From positions 1 to 64,000 of the forward strand of contig CALWLJ010000004.1 in the NCBI GenBank assembly GCA_944381495.1: a stretch of DNA of 64,000 bases, given 5' to 3'. The notes under the pieces are model-generated. The model made no database searches. It saw only the letters and a list, made by a program, of their open reading frames with translations, and was not told the DNA's origin. Made by a program: the position numbers and the translations under genes. Shown here in pieces: positions 27,640 through 37,619 of this stretch (positions within the stretch are counted from its first letter, which is position 1; each line of letters opens with the position of its first letter). The stretch is from an uncultured Mediterraneibacter sp. GTDB lineage: Bacteria; Bacillota; Clostridia; Lachnospirales; Lachnospiraceae.

Positions 27640-27675
27640 CGTAAATATTATACGTCTCAGCATTGTAATTTGCAA
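27640..27675 (-). promoter_or_regulatory. Shared-architecture promoter B (CpaE-like/FHA/PP2C/kinase unit)
   Basis: The -35 TTGCAA (27670-27675) and -10 TATAAT (27647-27652) are 17 bp apart. The -10 lies inside CGTA-N7-TACG (27640-27654), and the flank is TCAATATTGCAAATTA. It faces away from the XRE gene at 27766, which starts about 90 bp further right on the other strand. Confidence 0.78.
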
Positions 27676-27765
27676 TATTGACTTCTTTTATAATTATCAA
27701 TGGCACGGCGTACTACCATTACAACCTGAAACTGAAAATAAGATCATCTGGAGGTGACTACTTTC

Positions 27766-28071
27766 ATGGATATATTGGAAAAAATCACGCAACTTCGTCT
27801 CGAACGCGACTGGACCGAATACCAGCTGGCAGAACGTTCCGGGCTAACTCAATCCACCATATCATCGTGGTACCGCAAAAATATGCTCCCTACAATTCCG
27901 TCACTGGAACGGATCTGTGATGCTTTTGGGATTACTCTTTCTCAGTTTTTCCTGGAAGAAGATGAAAACAAAGTATCAATTACAGATCAGCAGCGAAGGC
28001 TTCTTGAATATGCGGCCAGACTTGATCCCGACCAATATAGTACATTGCTGAATTTTCTGAAAACACTATAA
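27766..28071 (+). CDS. XRE/Cro-CI family regulator, candidate regulator of the locus
   Basis: A 101-residue DNA-binding protein, the only plus-strand gene inside the 34-kb surface locus. The helix-turn-helix spans about residues 5-60: LRLERDWTEYQLAERSGLTQ, STISSWYRKN, PSLERICDAFGITLSQFF. A short C-terminal helix (QQRRLLEYAARLDPDQYSTLL) could dimerise. The ATG at 27766 has GGAGG 11 bases upstream; a GTG 12 bases earlier overlaps that site and is rejected. It is divergent from promoter B, whose palindrome lies about 110 bp away, and is followed by a terminator. That it binds CGTA-N7-TACG is an inference from position. Confidence 0.88.
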   Translation: MDILEKITQLRLERDWTEYQLAERSGLTQSTISSWYRKNMLPTIPSLERICDAFGITLSQFFLEEDENKVSITDQQRRLLEYAARLDPDQYSTLLNFLKTL

Positions 28072-28092
28072 GTCAGAGCAAGACACTATAAA

Positions 28093-28153
28093 ATCAGCAC
28101 AGATTCAAAAGGATGGAATGAATCATTCTCTGTCTTTTTTAGTCTGTGCTGAT
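28093..28153. terminator. Bidirectional terminator (XRE gene and zinc-ribbon operon)
   Basis: ATCAGCACAGA (28093-28103) pairs with TCTGTGCTGAT (28143-28153). ATTTTTC follows on the plus strand and TTTTATAG on the minus strand. It ends the XRE transcript and the long leftward operon, so the kinase unit starts afresh at promoter B. Confidence 0.8.
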
Positions 28154-28167
28154 ATTTTTCAAAGATA

Positions 28168-29988
28168 TCAATCTTTAAAGCGATATCCGCATCTTCCGCA
28201 GAATTTTTCTCCTGGCTTATGCATATTACCGCATTTGGGGCAAAAAGTGGTATTGTATAGTATCTCCTGATTATGCTGCGTCTTTCGATTTTTTCCGTGT
28301 AGCCTTCTTTCAGGCTCTGAAATTTCTTTTTCTCCCTGTCTTTTCCTGTTACCCTTCTTCAGCCTATTCTTCACCTTCCAAGCTCCTAGTGTTATTAATG
28401 ACACGGAAAAACACACTGCAAAGATATAAAGTAAAAGTTTTTTATAGTGGAAGCATCTGAATGAAATTTGTTCTGAATACTTTCCTTCATCCGAACAGGT
28501 ATATTTAAGAATATTGCTGCCCTCTTCAAGCTCTGACGTCCCTGCGTTATACGGCAAAATATAGTTCAATTCTGTTTCACCTGAGTAAACATGAATATCA
28601 CTGTTTTCCAGTAAAAGCTGCTCCGCGACAGTACTTTCAAATATAGGAAGTGCTTTCCTGTCCACTTCGAAGTTGCAGCTTTTTACCCCAAGTATTCTTT
28701 CTGTATAATGCTCAACATCTTCCGGGAACCATGACTGAAAACTTACTTCATAATAACGATTTCCCTGGTCATCATATATCCGAAGACTGTCTCCGTCTTG
28801 TAGTCTGCTGCTTAAGTCTTCTTTAATCATCTCATGATATTCATCGGCAATTTCTCCGTTCATACAGAATAGAATCGAACGCTTTATTTTTTTCAACTCG
28901 TCTGACAAATCTGTCCAAATCTGTATAGAGTCAAACATCACTGCTTCATCATAATAAAAACGTACATTTCCATTTTTCTCATCACATGAAACAGTGTTTC
29001 CACTGACATTTACCAGGCCATTATCATATGTATCATCATCTTCTTCACTTATTTCCTGTACTGCCGCAAGATTCTCGTAATCGTCTGTCAGTTCCAAACG
29101 GTATCTAAATCCCCCTTCTTCTGTAAGCAGGGGCTCCACATCAATACTTTCTTCCGTTTCCATTCTTACTGTACTTTCATCTTTATAGTATTTTCTATGG
29201 CTGATATTCACCGATGTTCTTAACACTATCATAGTGTTTCTGACCAATTCCTCTTCAGTTGTTGCTGTGAAATTCACCGTACAGGATCCGGAATCACTTT
29301 CATATGTGGCTCCGCATGCTTTGCTCCGTTCTTCTACAGCAGACAATGCTGAGGCAGCCATTTCTTCTGTTGGACGTATCTCAATTGTTCTGGTCCAAGC
29401 TCCGTCCTGATCCAAAACCGTATTTATTTCAATATTGTCACATGAGAACACATCCTCTTCCGCTGTGTTAAACGCACCGGAATTACTAAACTCTTCTCCA
29501 TTTAATATAATCTTGTCCGAATGAACCTGTAAAAAGCCGGAAAAATCTTGCTCTTCCGTAAGTTCTTTCTGGTTCATCGCACGCCCGATAAATCCAAAAA
29601 GTTCAGAAGGAAGAAAGTTCTCAATATAATCTGTTTCTGTTACTGAATAAGTTGTAATCGGCTTCTCTCCCAACAAAACAGTCAGCTTTTCCTCATAATC
29701 AATATAAGAATCAAAAGAAAACCTGAGAATCAAATACAGATTTCTCCCCTGCGATTTCGTACTACATGTAAACCAGTCCTGCTGATTCTGACTGATCATC
29801 ATCTCCAAGGTTGTTCGGCCTCCGGATACAAAATTCTCCAGATCAGAATTCGAGATCCGACATATAGTAATCCTGTTTCCGGCGAACTCATCCATATTTC
29901 GAAAACTTTCCTGTGCTCCCACCGGTACGGCTGTAAATGCCAGCATTAATGCAAGAATTCCAAATATTCCAGCCCTTATTCTGCCCAT
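28168..29988 (-). CDS. Exported membrane protein with C-terminal zinc ribbon
   Basis: A 606-residue protein with reversed layout relative to most of its neighbours. A signal peptide (residues 1-25, ending PVGAQE) is followed by an extracellular part of about 490 residues that is beta-rich and acidic and not recognised. A membrane helix at about 517-537 (LLLYIFAVCFSVSLITLGAW), a very basic linker, and a cytoplasmic zinc ribbon CPKCG...CGRCG at the extreme C-terminus complete it. The ribbon thus still ends up inside the cell. RBS GAGGAATG. It is the last gene of the leftward operon, 10 bp after the previous one. Function unknown. Confidence 0.75.
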   Translation of the reverse strand: MGRIRAGIFGILALMLAFTAVPVGAQESFRNMDEFAGNRITICRISNSDLENFVSGGRTTLEMMISQNQQDWFTCSTKSQGRNLYLILRFSFDSYIDYEEKLTVLLGEKPITTYSVTETDYIENFLPSELFGFIGRAMNQKELTEEQDFSGFLQVHSDKIILNGEEFSNSGAFNTAEEDVFSCDNIEINTVLDQDGAWTRTIEIRPTEEMAASALSAVEERSKACGATYESDSGSCTVNFTATTEEELVRNTMIVLRTSVNISHRKYYKDESTVRMETEESIDVEPLLTEEGGFRYRLELTDDYENLAAVQEISEEDDDTYDNGLVNVSGNTVSCDEKNGNVRFYYDEAVMFDSIQIWTDLSDELKKIKRSILFCMNGEIADEYHEMIKEDLSSRLQDGDSLRIYDDQGNRYYEVSFQSWFPEDVEHYTERILGVKSCNFEVDRKALPIFESTVAEQLLLENSDIHVYSGETELNYILPYNAGTSELEEGSNILKYTCSDEGKYSEQISFRCFHYKKLLLYIFAVCFSVSLITLGAWKVKNRLKKGNRKRQGEKEISEPERRLHGKNRKTQHNQEILYNTTFCPKCGNMHKPGEKFCGRCGYRFKD

Positions 29989-29998
29989 ATTTCATTCC

Positions 29999-32656
29999 TC
30001 AATATAAATTATAACGATATAGTACCTCTGACTCTGACCAGGATGGCATTGTATAAAAGAAGATTCTGTTATCTACCATCTCCATATCGCATTCATCCAT
30101 ATTACATGGAATTTCGTCAAGACTTACAGTTGCAATTTTTGTCTTTGTTGTCATAGATTCGTCCATACGATATAGTTCCAATTCTGTCTCCGTCTGATCC
30201 ATGTAATACCAGTACCCAGCTTCGTCCTGTTCAAAGGTAAAAAAAGCTGTCCTGCTGCTAACTGATGTAATTACTCGTGAGCTTCCGTCCTCCGCCTGGT
30301 AAAGAACTACATTATACTTTCCATCCTCTCCATCCAGCTCTGTGAGGATCCCTTTTTCTGTTGGATTCCACCCGGAAATTCCTTCTGCCTCTACATAATT
30401 ACCTTCGTCTGCTGACAGCCAATATCCAGTCGCTGCAGTTTCCCTCAGATACCCATTAGAAATAAGTTCAAATGCGGCATAATAGTTCCCCATATCGTCC
30501 TTTATGCACTGTTGAGGAGTCAATTCGCCCTCATATGTTTCAAGAATACGGCCCTCATTTGACATCAGATAGTAGAAGCAATCCGGTCCTGTCAGCCAGG
30601 AAAACGCATTTTCTTCCTGGGTGAGAACAAGGTAATTTCCATCTTCTTCCACCATGATTTCCACACTCTCTTCGAACTCCGCAAGCTTTTCCTTCTCCAA
30701 CGAAAACCTGTCAATCGTATAAATCTGCGTATCAGTAAACGAAGGCACATAATAGAAATCATCATCATCCATGAGCAGTACATACTTTACATCTTCCAGA
30801 ATAATTTTGGTAACTGTACCATCCTTACTTATACGTCTTACGTTATATGACTCATCTTCAACTGGTTCCAGAACATAAATATACGATTGATCGAGTCCGC
30901 ATATTGAGAAAAAATCGCCTTCGTAAATCACATCACGGCTGAAGATTTCTTTGCTTTCCCGTAACAGCTTGCCATTTGTCCCCTTATAGTAGAAGTCATT
31001 CTCATCTTCTGCCGTCATCTTATTCCAGGTCATAGTATCTTCATTATAATGCGTCTCTCTCTTCTGTCCGGTTTCCCATAAAGTAATATCAAGAAGAGTT
31101 CCTTCCCATTCCAAAGCCGTGGAGGCATTTATACCCCATAATTTCACCTGCATTTTCAAGCAGGCCTTTAAATCTAATATTTTTGCATAAAGTCTTGCAT
31201 AATATGACGAATTTAGTCCGGCAGAAGACTCCTCTTTATCAGAAACCTCCAGAGTTATACCACCTTCAACTTCTCCTCCTATTTTTGCAATCCCCGCATC
31301 CACAAGATTAATATTAAAAAAATAAAGGAGCGCAGAAGTTCCTATATGTATATCAGCATCTGCATTAGCTTCTATCTTTACTTCATAGCTTATCTCTGGT
31401 TCTTTTGAGTCATCTTCAAACGAATGTACCAAATTGTTGTCTTTTACAAAAACAAACTTATTCTCGAACTCATCTGAATATTCAAAGTTTTCTGTCATTT
31501 TAAGAGATAAGTTTCCATACAAATCGATATACAGCATAAAGCCGCAAGACAATGGAACATATTCATGTCGCTTCTCGATATTTGAATTTAGGCTGTTTCC
31601 GATTCCAGATACATAGACGGGAGCCTGACAGCTGCAGTCAAAATACAGAATAGGAAATACTTTCTTCTTTAGCCCCTGCAGTTTTACAAAGCTGAGAATT
31701 TCTTCCTCTGTTGTTTTACCGGATACTTCTCCAGAAAGAGCCAACTCCGTTCCCACAGCAAATACTTGCTTCCCGCTTACTCCTGCTGATATTTCTCTTA
31801 TTCCATATTCTTTATCAAAATCTGCGGTAAAATTTAACTTCAAATCTTCCAGTCCGAGCTTGCCGGTAATTTTACAGGAATTGCTATAGCTGGCATCATA
31901 TGTCTTGCTATTTTTTTCTTCCTCTTCATCATCGTTTAATAATTCCAATAATTCAATTAAGTCAGCATCAATATCAACAATCAAGCTGCCGGCGTTCAAA
32001 CTAAGAGTGCTATCGTCATTTGTCTTTTCACAACTGACGTCTGCCATCATATTTTGTACTTCTGGAGTTCCGTTTTCTGATGCTTCTGTACTCTCAAAAA
32101 AATCTGCTGGTATAGTATCAACTGCTGTAACCGTTACTCCATCTACTGCACTGATATTTTCTATATTTTCAGTGTTTATCTGAAGTTCTTCATCCAAATA
32201 TAGCTGATCGAACACTTCATCTATCATTGGTGACTCAACAGATATAACTCTTTCTTCTCCCTGTACAGTATTTGACAGAACTTTTCCGATATAAGTTTCC
32301 TGCAGTGGAGTTGACTGATTTCCGTCCAGCCAGAAAATATCGCCTGTGCCAAGCTCCGTCAGTCCATTTTCTGTATTCTCCGCAAATTTGAGTATCAAAT
32401 CTGTTTCCCCAAATTCTACTGATGTAATTGTTTCATTTACAGCATCAGCATCTTCATCCATATACATATATACATTTTGATTCAGTATACCTTCATTTTC
32501 TTTTTCATCATCTCCGCTTTCTCCGGCTGATTCCCACCCGTCCTGTGTTTCATCAACAATTTCCGGCGAGGGTTGAAAAAAGAAGAAAAACCATGCTGCA
32601 CCAGCACTTAAAATCAACAGGAGAAGTAAAAAAATGATTAAAATTTTTCTTTTCAT
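29999..32656 (-). CDS. Large membrane-anchored extracellular protein, unknown function
   Basis: An 885-residue protein anchored by an N-terminal helix (residues 4-27: ILIIFLLLLLILSAGAAWFFFFF after KRK). The extracellular part begins with an acidic linker. Its middle is a beta-rich region (ISAGVSGKQVFAVGTELALSG), and from about residue 560 come repeated short strands such as NDFYYKGTNGKLLRESKEIF and DDFYYVPSFTDTQIYTIDRF that look like a beta-propeller. No zinc ribbon is visible, unlike its neighbours. The ATG at 32656 has AAAGGA in front; a GTG 27 bases upstream lacks a site. Function unknown; by position it belongs to the surface system. Confidence 0.72.
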   Translation of the reverse strand: MKRKILIIFLLLLLILSAGAAWFFFFFQPSPEIVDETQDGWESAGESGDDEKENEGILNQNVYMYMDEDADAVNETITSVEFGETDLILKFAENTENGLTELGTGDIFWLDGNQSTPLQETYIGKVLSNTVQGEERVISVESPMIDEVFDQLYLDEELQINTENIENISAVDGVTVTAVDTIPADFFESTEASENGTPEVQNMMADVSCEKTNDDSTLSLNAGSLIVDIDADLIELLELLNDDEEEEKNSKTYDASYSNSCKITGKLGLEDLKLNFTADFDKEYGIREISAGVSGKQVFAVGTELALSGEVSGKTTEEEILSFVKLQGLKKKVFPILYFDCSCQAPVYVSGIGNSLNSNIEKRHEYVPLSCGFMLYIDLYGNLSLKMTENFEYSDEFENKFVFVKDNNLVHSFEDDSKEPEISYEVKIEANADADIHIGTSALLYFFNINLVDAGIAKIGGEVEGGITLEVSDKEESSAGLNSSYYARLYAKILDLKACLKMQVKLWGINASTALEWEGTLLDITLWETGQKRETHYNEDTMTWNKMTAEDENDFYYKGTNGKLLRESKEIFSRDVIYEGDFFSICGLDQSYIYVLEPVEDESYNVRRISKDGTVTKIILEDVKYVLLMDDDDFYYVPSFTDTQIYTIDRFSLEKEKLAEFEESVEIMVEEDGNYLVLTQEENAFSWLTGPDCFYYLMSNEGRILETYEGELTPQQCIKDDMGNYYAAFELISNGYLRETAATGYWLSADEGNYVEAEGISGWNPTEKGILTELDGEDGKYNVVLYQAEDGSSRVITSVSSRTAFFTFEQDEAGYWYYMDQTETELELYRMDESMTTKTKIATVSLDEIPCNMDECDMEMVDNRIFFYTMPSWSESEVLYRYNLY

Positions 32657-32712
32657 TCTTCTTTTTCCTTTGTTATCTTCCACTTATCAAATAGCAATAG
32701 TCTGTTTATATG

Positions 32713-33342
32713 TTAGTTTTTATAAAATTCTACAGCTTCCTGATCCTCAAATGAATAAGTTCCTGTTGAATCCGACGCCTCAATTGGTGTTAATTTAAGA
32801 ACCATATAGTCTCCAAATCCCCACTCGTATGCATACAGCAAATCTTTTACAGGTTCTTCTATTTCATATTTATAAACCTCTTCGATTTTGTCGCCCCACT
32901 GATCCGTATAATTCAAAATAATTCTTTTACTTGATTCATGCCACTCATATGTTGCTGCTTTTACTTCACCATCTTCTACAATCTCGGCATCTCCACTAGT
33001 ATCATCACTCGGAGCATAAAAAGTAACTCCGTCCCCTTCACCATTGATCCAGGCTCCTTCTAATTTTCCCAAATCCGATTTTTCTGTCCCCAATATACGT
33101 ACAACCGCAAAAACAATTATTCCAACAATCAATACTGCTGCCAAAAAACTAAAAGCTTTCTTTTTCCCCTTATTTTTCCTTTGCTTTTTCTCTTCATAAC
33201 TATCGAACACTGATGAGGGATTCACATAAGTGTCTGTTCTCAGCCCGCTTTTTTCTGATAATTTATATTCAACAACTGTTCCACAATAAGGACAATATTT
33301 TACATCTTCATCAAGTTTTTCCCCACAGTTTGAGCAATACAT
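32713..33342 (-). CDS. Zinc-ribbon membrane protein, 209 residues
   Basis: The N-terminal zinc ribbon CSNCG...CPYCG (residues 3-22) is followed by a charged linker, a membrane helix (FSFLAAVLIVGIIVFAVVRIL, about residues 65-85) and an extracellular domain of about 120 residues rich in Trp, Tyr and acidic residues (LEGAWINGEGDGVTFY, KRIILNYTDQWG). The outside domain resembles small lipocalin-like or DUF5640-type barrels that start with a GxW motif. RBS GGAAGGAGG. It is a typical member of the locus: ribbon inside, one helix, one domain outside. Confidence 0.78.
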   Translation of the reverse strand: MYCSNCGEKLDEDVKYCPYCGTVVEYKLSEKSGLRTDTYVNPSSVFDSYEEKKQRKNKGKKKAFSFLAAVLIVGIIVFAVVRILGTEKSDLGKLEGAWINGEGDGVTFYAPSDDTSGDAEIVEDGEVKAATYEWHESSKRIILNYTDQWGDKIEEVYKYEIEEPVKDLLYAYEWGFGDYMVLKLTPIEASDSTGTYSFEDQEAVEFYKN

Positions 33343-33362
33343 GTTTTCCTCCTTCCATATAT

Positions 33363-34139
33363 CTACTTCAACTTAAAACCACATATTCCACAAAAGGCTG
33401 CTCCTTCATCCACAATACTTCCGCATTGAGGACATCTTAAAATATTATCCGGCATCATATCCAGATCTGCTATCTCTGTCATGATATCGTCTTCCGATAA
33501 TTCTCCCTCCGTAGATATCTCGTTATTCGGTTCTGATTTCCATTCAGGTTCTCCCACGATTTCAGGTGTAATATCTCGTTCAGCATCATATGGTTTTATC
33601 ATTTTGGAACGCGATTCTAATATTGCAGCTTTTTTTACTTTTCCTTCTTCCCTCACTATATAAGTGATTCCCCATATACTTCCTGCTATGATTAATACAT
33701 AAATGGTGCACCATACATATAACGGTAAAATTTTGATATTAATATTGTCAAAAAGCAATAATAATATTGCGTTATCTTTTATAACAGCATAAACATCCGT
33801 ATATAATCTCCATGCTAAAACCGCGACTTCACCGTTAATTATAACTGCGCCTGACAAAGCAATTATATATGAACTTTTCCAGCCGGATACAAACATAGAC
33901 ACCATACATATAAGTATTGTAACAAAAATGATCAGTACAATTACAAGAGGCCCTGCAAGGAACTCCTGTATAGGCTCCAAAACATACTTTGATGCTGAAG
34001 TATCGCTTCCCGCTACCACCGCTCGGAACAAATCCATCAGACATATATCAGTCTTCTGGACTTCCATGAAAGGAATTAAGGTCACAAGCAATGAAGAACA
34101 AAACAGTAATCCTATCAGATATTTTAATATTTTTCTCAT
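33363..34139 (-). CDS. Polytopic membrane protein with C-terminal zinc ribbon
   Basis: A 258-residue protein with four hydrophobic segments (around residues 7-25, 64-85, 90-110 and 140-160) and a cytoplasmic tail of about 90 residues ending in a zinc ribbon CPQCG...CGICG. The tail is acidic before the ribbon. The first segment may act as an uncleaved signal. Only a weak ribosome site (ATAGGAAA) precedes the ATG. No family is recognised; it could be a membrane platform for the single-pass ribbon proteins encoded beside it, but this is speculation. Confidence 0.72.
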   Translation of the reverse strand: MRKILKYLIGLLFCSSLLVTLIPFMEVQKTDICLMDLFRAVVAGSDTSASKYVLEPIQEFLAGPLVIVLIIFVTILICMVSMFVSGWKSSYIIALSGAVIINGEVAVLAWRLYTDVYAVIKDNAILLLLFDNINIKILPLYVWCTIYVLIIAGSIWGITYIVREEGKVKKAAILESRSKMIKPYDAERDITPEIVGEPEWKSEPNNEISTEGELSEDDIMTEIADLDMMPDNILRCPQCGSIVDEGAAFCGICGFKLK

Positions 34140-34185
34140 TTTCCTATCACTCTCCCAGTCTTCATTTTGACAACTTTATCTATAT

Positions 34186-34503
34186 TCAAAGAGGGTTTCC
34201 ACATTTAATACAGAAGATTTCTCCCGGTCTTGTCTCTCTTCCACAACAAGAACATATATTTTGAGATTTCGGTTTCATTTTTACCGCCCCTTCTGCCCCC
34301 ATCTTGCCCAGCCTGGTCCCGCAATTTGTACAAAACAAAACGTCATCGCTCATTTCCATTCCACAGGACGGGCATACTCTCTGTTTAGGAGAAGATGTTG
34401 TTGTTTGATCTGCAATCTGTTCTAACTTCATCCCACAGTTTGTACAAAATCTGGTTCCTTTCTGTACAGCCATCCCACAGGAGGGAGATGTAATACCATC
34501 CAT
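34186..34503 (-). CDS. Soluble triple zinc-ribbon protein
   Basis: A 105-residue protein consisting almost only of three short zinc ribbons and no membrane helix. Ribbon 2 (CPSCG...CTNCG) and ribbon 3 (CSCCG...CIKCG) are complete. Ribbon 1 reads SPSCG...CTNCG, so its first cysteine is replaced by serine. The start at 34503 has GGAGAGGG upstream; an earlier in-frame start would add a stretch unlike the family. As a cytosolic protein made of the same module that sits on the membrane partners, it might be an adaptor between them. Confidence 0.72.
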   Translation of the reverse strand: MDGITSPSCGMAVQKGTRFCTNCGMKLEQIADQTTTSSPKQRVCPSCGMEMSDDVLFCTNCGTRLGKMGAEGAVKMKPKSQNICSCCGRETRPGEIFCIKCGNPL

Positions 34504-34580
34504 AGATCCCTCTCCTAATCTCTTATATCCCAATATTCTGGATTCAATACTGATCTTACGAGTTAAGATAGCAAAATCAA

Positions 34581-35414
34581 TCAATAAAATTCCATTTCTG
34601 ATATAGCAGTATCTTCATATTTGCTACCAGGATAAACTGAATTAATAGTAACTGTTATCGAGTCCGTTTCAAGAGGCGTTAACAATTGTATCTTTTGTAC
34701 ATCCATAACATCCTGCAAAACAATCTCTTCTGACGTACCATCGGACGCAGTAACTGTAATTTTTTCCGGGCGGGAATTTTTATAATACAGATCACTGCTT
34801 TTTTGATACCCTGCACTAATACTGATTCCATTAACACTGTAATCTCCGTCAAACAAGAATACGATTGTTTCTCCAATTCCCTGTCCATCCGCGCCTTCCA
34901 CCCATGCCGTTGATAAATCTCCATCGGTTATACGCTCGGGAGCATGTGTCATATTGTATTCTGACAATGACGATGATGCATATATGCTTCGGATATGGTT
35001 CATATCTATGCTTTCCGGAACATTAACATTTTCTGCTGTCTCATCTGCATTTTCTCCTTCGCCAGAGATTTCTGTTTCAAATTCTTCCGTCGGCGTATTA
35101 TCTGTTACCGTCTCTGAATTTTCTTCGGGATCATTCGTACTAATTTCCTCTATATCTTCTTTCAGCGAATCTATTTCATCATTTATTAATATATCTTCAT
35201 CAAAATATTTTTCCTGTTTTTTACTGCTTCTATTGTCAAGAAAATAAATACCTACTGCTGCAAGTAACGCCGCTGCTGCCAATATAGTAATAATTACAAA
35301 CACTAATAAAAATTTTGATTTTTTACGCGGAGCGTCCTTTTTAACAGACGCTCCGCAGTATTTACAAAATTTTGTATTCTCAGAAATTTCTTCCCCGCAT
35401 ACTATGCATTTCAT
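34581..35414 (-). CDS. Zinc-ribbon membrane protein with NADase-type glycan-binding domain
   Basis: A 277-residue protein. Zinc ribbon CIVCG...CKYCG (3-21), basic linker, membrane helix (FLLVFVIITILAAAALLAAVGIYF, about 34-57 with a short break), a Glu/Asp/Thr-rich stalk, and from about residue 145 an extracellular discoidin-like domain. The latter shows IYASSSLSEYNMTHAPERI, DGDLSTAWVEG, GIGETIVFLF, ISAGYQKS and YPGSKYEDTAISEM, the layout of the NADase-type glycan-binding domain. It should bind carbohydrate outside the cell. RBS AGAGGAAAAG. Confidence 0.85.
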   Translation of the reverse strand: MKCIVCGEEISENTKFCKYCGASVKKDAPRKKSKFLLVFVIITILAAAALLAAVGIYFLDNRSSKKQEKYFDEDILINDEIDSLKEDIEEISTNDPEENSETVTDNTPTEEFETEISGEGENADETAENVNVPESIDMNHIRSIYASSSLSEYNMTHAPERITDGDLSTAWVEGADGQGIGETIVFLFDGDYSVNGISISAGYQKSSDLYYKNSRPEKITVTASDGTSEEIVLQDVMDVQKIQLLTPLETDSITVTINSVYPGSKYEDTAISEMEFY

Positions 35415-35449
35415 ATGATCTTTTCCTCTGTGTTTATGCCATTTGATAT

Positions 35450-36358
35450 CTATTCTGAAAAGAATTTATCAATCCCGTTTGCTATTCCAGTAACAATTTT
35501 ATTCTGGTAATCCTCTGTTGCAAGCAATCGATCCTCTTCCGGGTTAGTCATATATCCCATTTCAACAATTGTAACAGGTACCTGGCACCAGTTAATTCCA
35601 CTCATAGTATCTGTTTCCCAGACATATTCCTTATTACATCCGGCAGAAGCAGTCAGTTCATCAAGTACATATGTTGACAGTTCCTTGCTCTGCTGATAGA
35701 ATTCGGAATTATACGGATTATCCGGCGTCTGACATATTGTCATGGCTCCATTCACAGAGCTGTTTTCAGAACCATTCGCATGAATTCTGATAAAAGCATC
35801 CGCATTTGCATCATTTGCCACAGCAGCTCTTTCGGAATTGCTGATATCTACATCATTTGTAGTTCTTACCATGATCACCTGATACCCTCTGTTTTCTAAT
35901 TCTTGCTGAAGCTTTAGCGAAACCATCAAAGTCAGTTCATATTCATCTAATCCGCTGACACATCCTGATGTGCCGCTGGATACTTTTGCTTTCATTTCAC
36001 TAGATCCAGGTCCTACAGGCTCTTTCTCATAGTTTCCTTTTGCCTGATGTCCTGCATCGATAACAACCAGATATCCTCCACCATTGGTATTGCTATTTAT
36101 ATTCTCGTCTAATTCTTGATCCGATGGTTCATTCATCTTCTCCGTGTCTTCTTTCTCTTCTGATATTTCATTCTCTTTCTGTGTTTCTGATAGCTGTTGT
36201 GTATTTTCCTCTGGCTGTGGTGCAGGAATCACAATTTCACGGATTTCAGATTCTCCATCAGAGCTTTTATCATCAGCTTCCCTTTTTTCTCCACATCCAA
36301 ATAGTGTGCATACAACAATCACCAAAAGGAAAATATATAATTTGTGATATTTCTTCAT
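35450..36358 (-). CDS. N-acetylmuramoyl-L-alanine amidase (Amidase_3) lipoprotein
   Basis: A 302-residue cell-wall hydrolase that cleaves the bond between MurNAc and the stem peptide. Lipobox TLFGC near residue 22, acidic Gln/Glu linker, then the zinc amidase core from about residue 97: VVIDAGHQ (first His), [15 protein letters not shown] (Glu), [16 protein letters not shown] (second His) and [14 protein letters not shown] (catalytic Glu). The ATG shares its A with the TAA of the YARHG gene, so the two are coupled. Within the locus it may open peptidoglycan for the large surface proteins, or remodel the wall in response to the kinase. Confidence 0.9.
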   Translation of the reverse strand: MKKYHKLYIFLLVIVVCTLFGCGEKREADDKSSDGESEIREIVIPAPQPEENTQQLSETQKENEISEEKEDTEKMNEPSDQELDENINSNTNGGGYLVVIDAGHQAKGNYEKEPVGPGSSEMKAKVSSGTSGCVSGLDEYELTLMVSLKLQQELENRGYQVIMVRTTNDVDISNSERAAVANDANADAFIRIHANGSENSSVNGAMTICQTPDNPYNSEFYQQSKELSTYVLDELTASAGCNKEYVWETDTMSGINWCQVPVTIVEMGYMTNPEEDRLLATEDYQNKIVTGIANGIDKFFSE

Positions 36359-37545
36359 TATCGGTACCCATGATCTTTCTCATATTGAACAATTAAATCT
36401 CGGTTGGCAATCTCATACTTATTTAACATAGATTCTTGAAAATCATCTGGATCTATTGTCGGTTGATACCAGTCGAACTGACTGAAGTAGTTTCTTATCT
36501 GCTCGTCATCAAATTTACGTCCATTTCTCGCGTATATTTCATTTCTTGCCAGCTTAACTTCCTCTTTCGTCAAGGCGTCCAGCTCTGATTCAGAAATATA
36601 TCGGGAGTCACTTCCCTCCAGTATATATTCCCGGGCAGAACTTCCATTTGCGAGAGCTGATTCCCAATCATTCTTCAAATCAACGGCATCCTGATACACA
36701 CTGCTTTCCCAACTCAAATACTGAGATGTACTTTCCAGATCATAATTTACAGCATTCTGACTGTCAGATGTATCTGTTGAATATCTCCAGCGAATAAGCT
36801 GATCATTCATAAAATAAAATCTATGAGAATCACTGCCTTCATAATATGCAAAAATCAGCTTGTCTCCATCATAGTAAAAGGATCTGCTATATTCAGAATT
36901 TCCGCTCCCTTTGGCCGCAATTATTGCTTTCAAATCTGAACCATCATAATATGCAGCTATTCCTGTATCAGGATAAATCACTGTGTATGCTCCCGATGAA
37001 ATGGAGGATACGATATTATTGTACTGTTCTCTGATCAGTTCTACGTTTTCCTCCACATCTATGAGATCTGACTGGTTCTGTCCTGAAGAGTCCTCTGTAT
37101 CTTCAGATTCGGTAATATCAACTGTTTCTTCTGGAATTTCCGACAAAGATAATTCATCTTCAGTCGATTCATTTTCTATTCCGTCCGTATTTCTATTTCT
37201 GTTATCGTTATTATTTCCTGTGAAATATAATACTACGACTGCAATAAGCGCAGCGGCGGCAAGTAATGTAAAGGCCAAAAAGATTTTCACAAATTTGCTG
37301 CCCTTTTTCTTCTTTTTTGTTCTTTCGATTTTCCGTTCATGTTCTGCGCTTTGTCCTTCGTTTAACAGAGTACCACATGTCGTACAAAAGGTATTCCCCG
37401 GCTTTACCTTTGCCCCACAAACAGGGCATTTATTCCATGTCTTTTTGCTGTTTGCCGCCTCAATAGACTGCTGAACAGAAGTTCCGCAATACTTACAGAA
37501 TTTTGAATCAGCATTTATTTCATTTCCACATCCGACGCACTTCAT
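36358..37545 (-). CDS. Double zinc-ribbon membrane protein with YARHG domain
   Basis: A 395-residue protein. Two ribbons (CVGCG...CKYCG and CPVCG...CTTCG) fill the first 60 residues, then a lysine-rich linker, a membrane helix ([21 protein letters not shown], about 90-110) and an acidic stalk. The extracellular part has a middle domain with repeated YYDG/FYYDGD strands and a C-terminal YARHG domain of about 80 residues ([26 protein letters not shown]). YARHG domains are found outside the cell in many Firmicutes and are thought to bind wall or polymer. RBS GGAGGCGG. Confidence 0.85.
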   Translation of the reverse strand: MKCVGCGNEINADSKFCKYCGTSVQQSIEAANSKKTWNKCPVCGAKVKPGNTFCTTCGTLLNEGQSAEHERKIERTKKKKKGSKFVKIFLAFTLLAAAALIAVVVLYFTGNNNDNRNRNTDGIENESTEDELSLSEIPEETVDITESEDTEDSSGQNQSDLIDVEENVELIREQYNNIVSSISSGAYTVIYPDTGIAAYYDGSDLKAIIAAKGSGNSEYSRSFYYDGDKLIFAYYEGSDSHRFYFMNDQLIRWRYSTDTSDSQNAVNYDLESTSQYLSWESSVYQDAVDLKNDWESALANGSSAREYILEGSDSRYISESELDALTKEEVKLARNEIYARNGRKFDDEQIRNYFSQFDWYQPTIDPDDFQESMLNKYEIANRDLIVQYEKDHGYR

Positions 37546-37619
37546 AAATCCGCCTCCATCTCATCATTCCATCAGGAAATTCCGTTCTGTCGGAAATATC
37601 TCTATGTGTTTCACAATAT

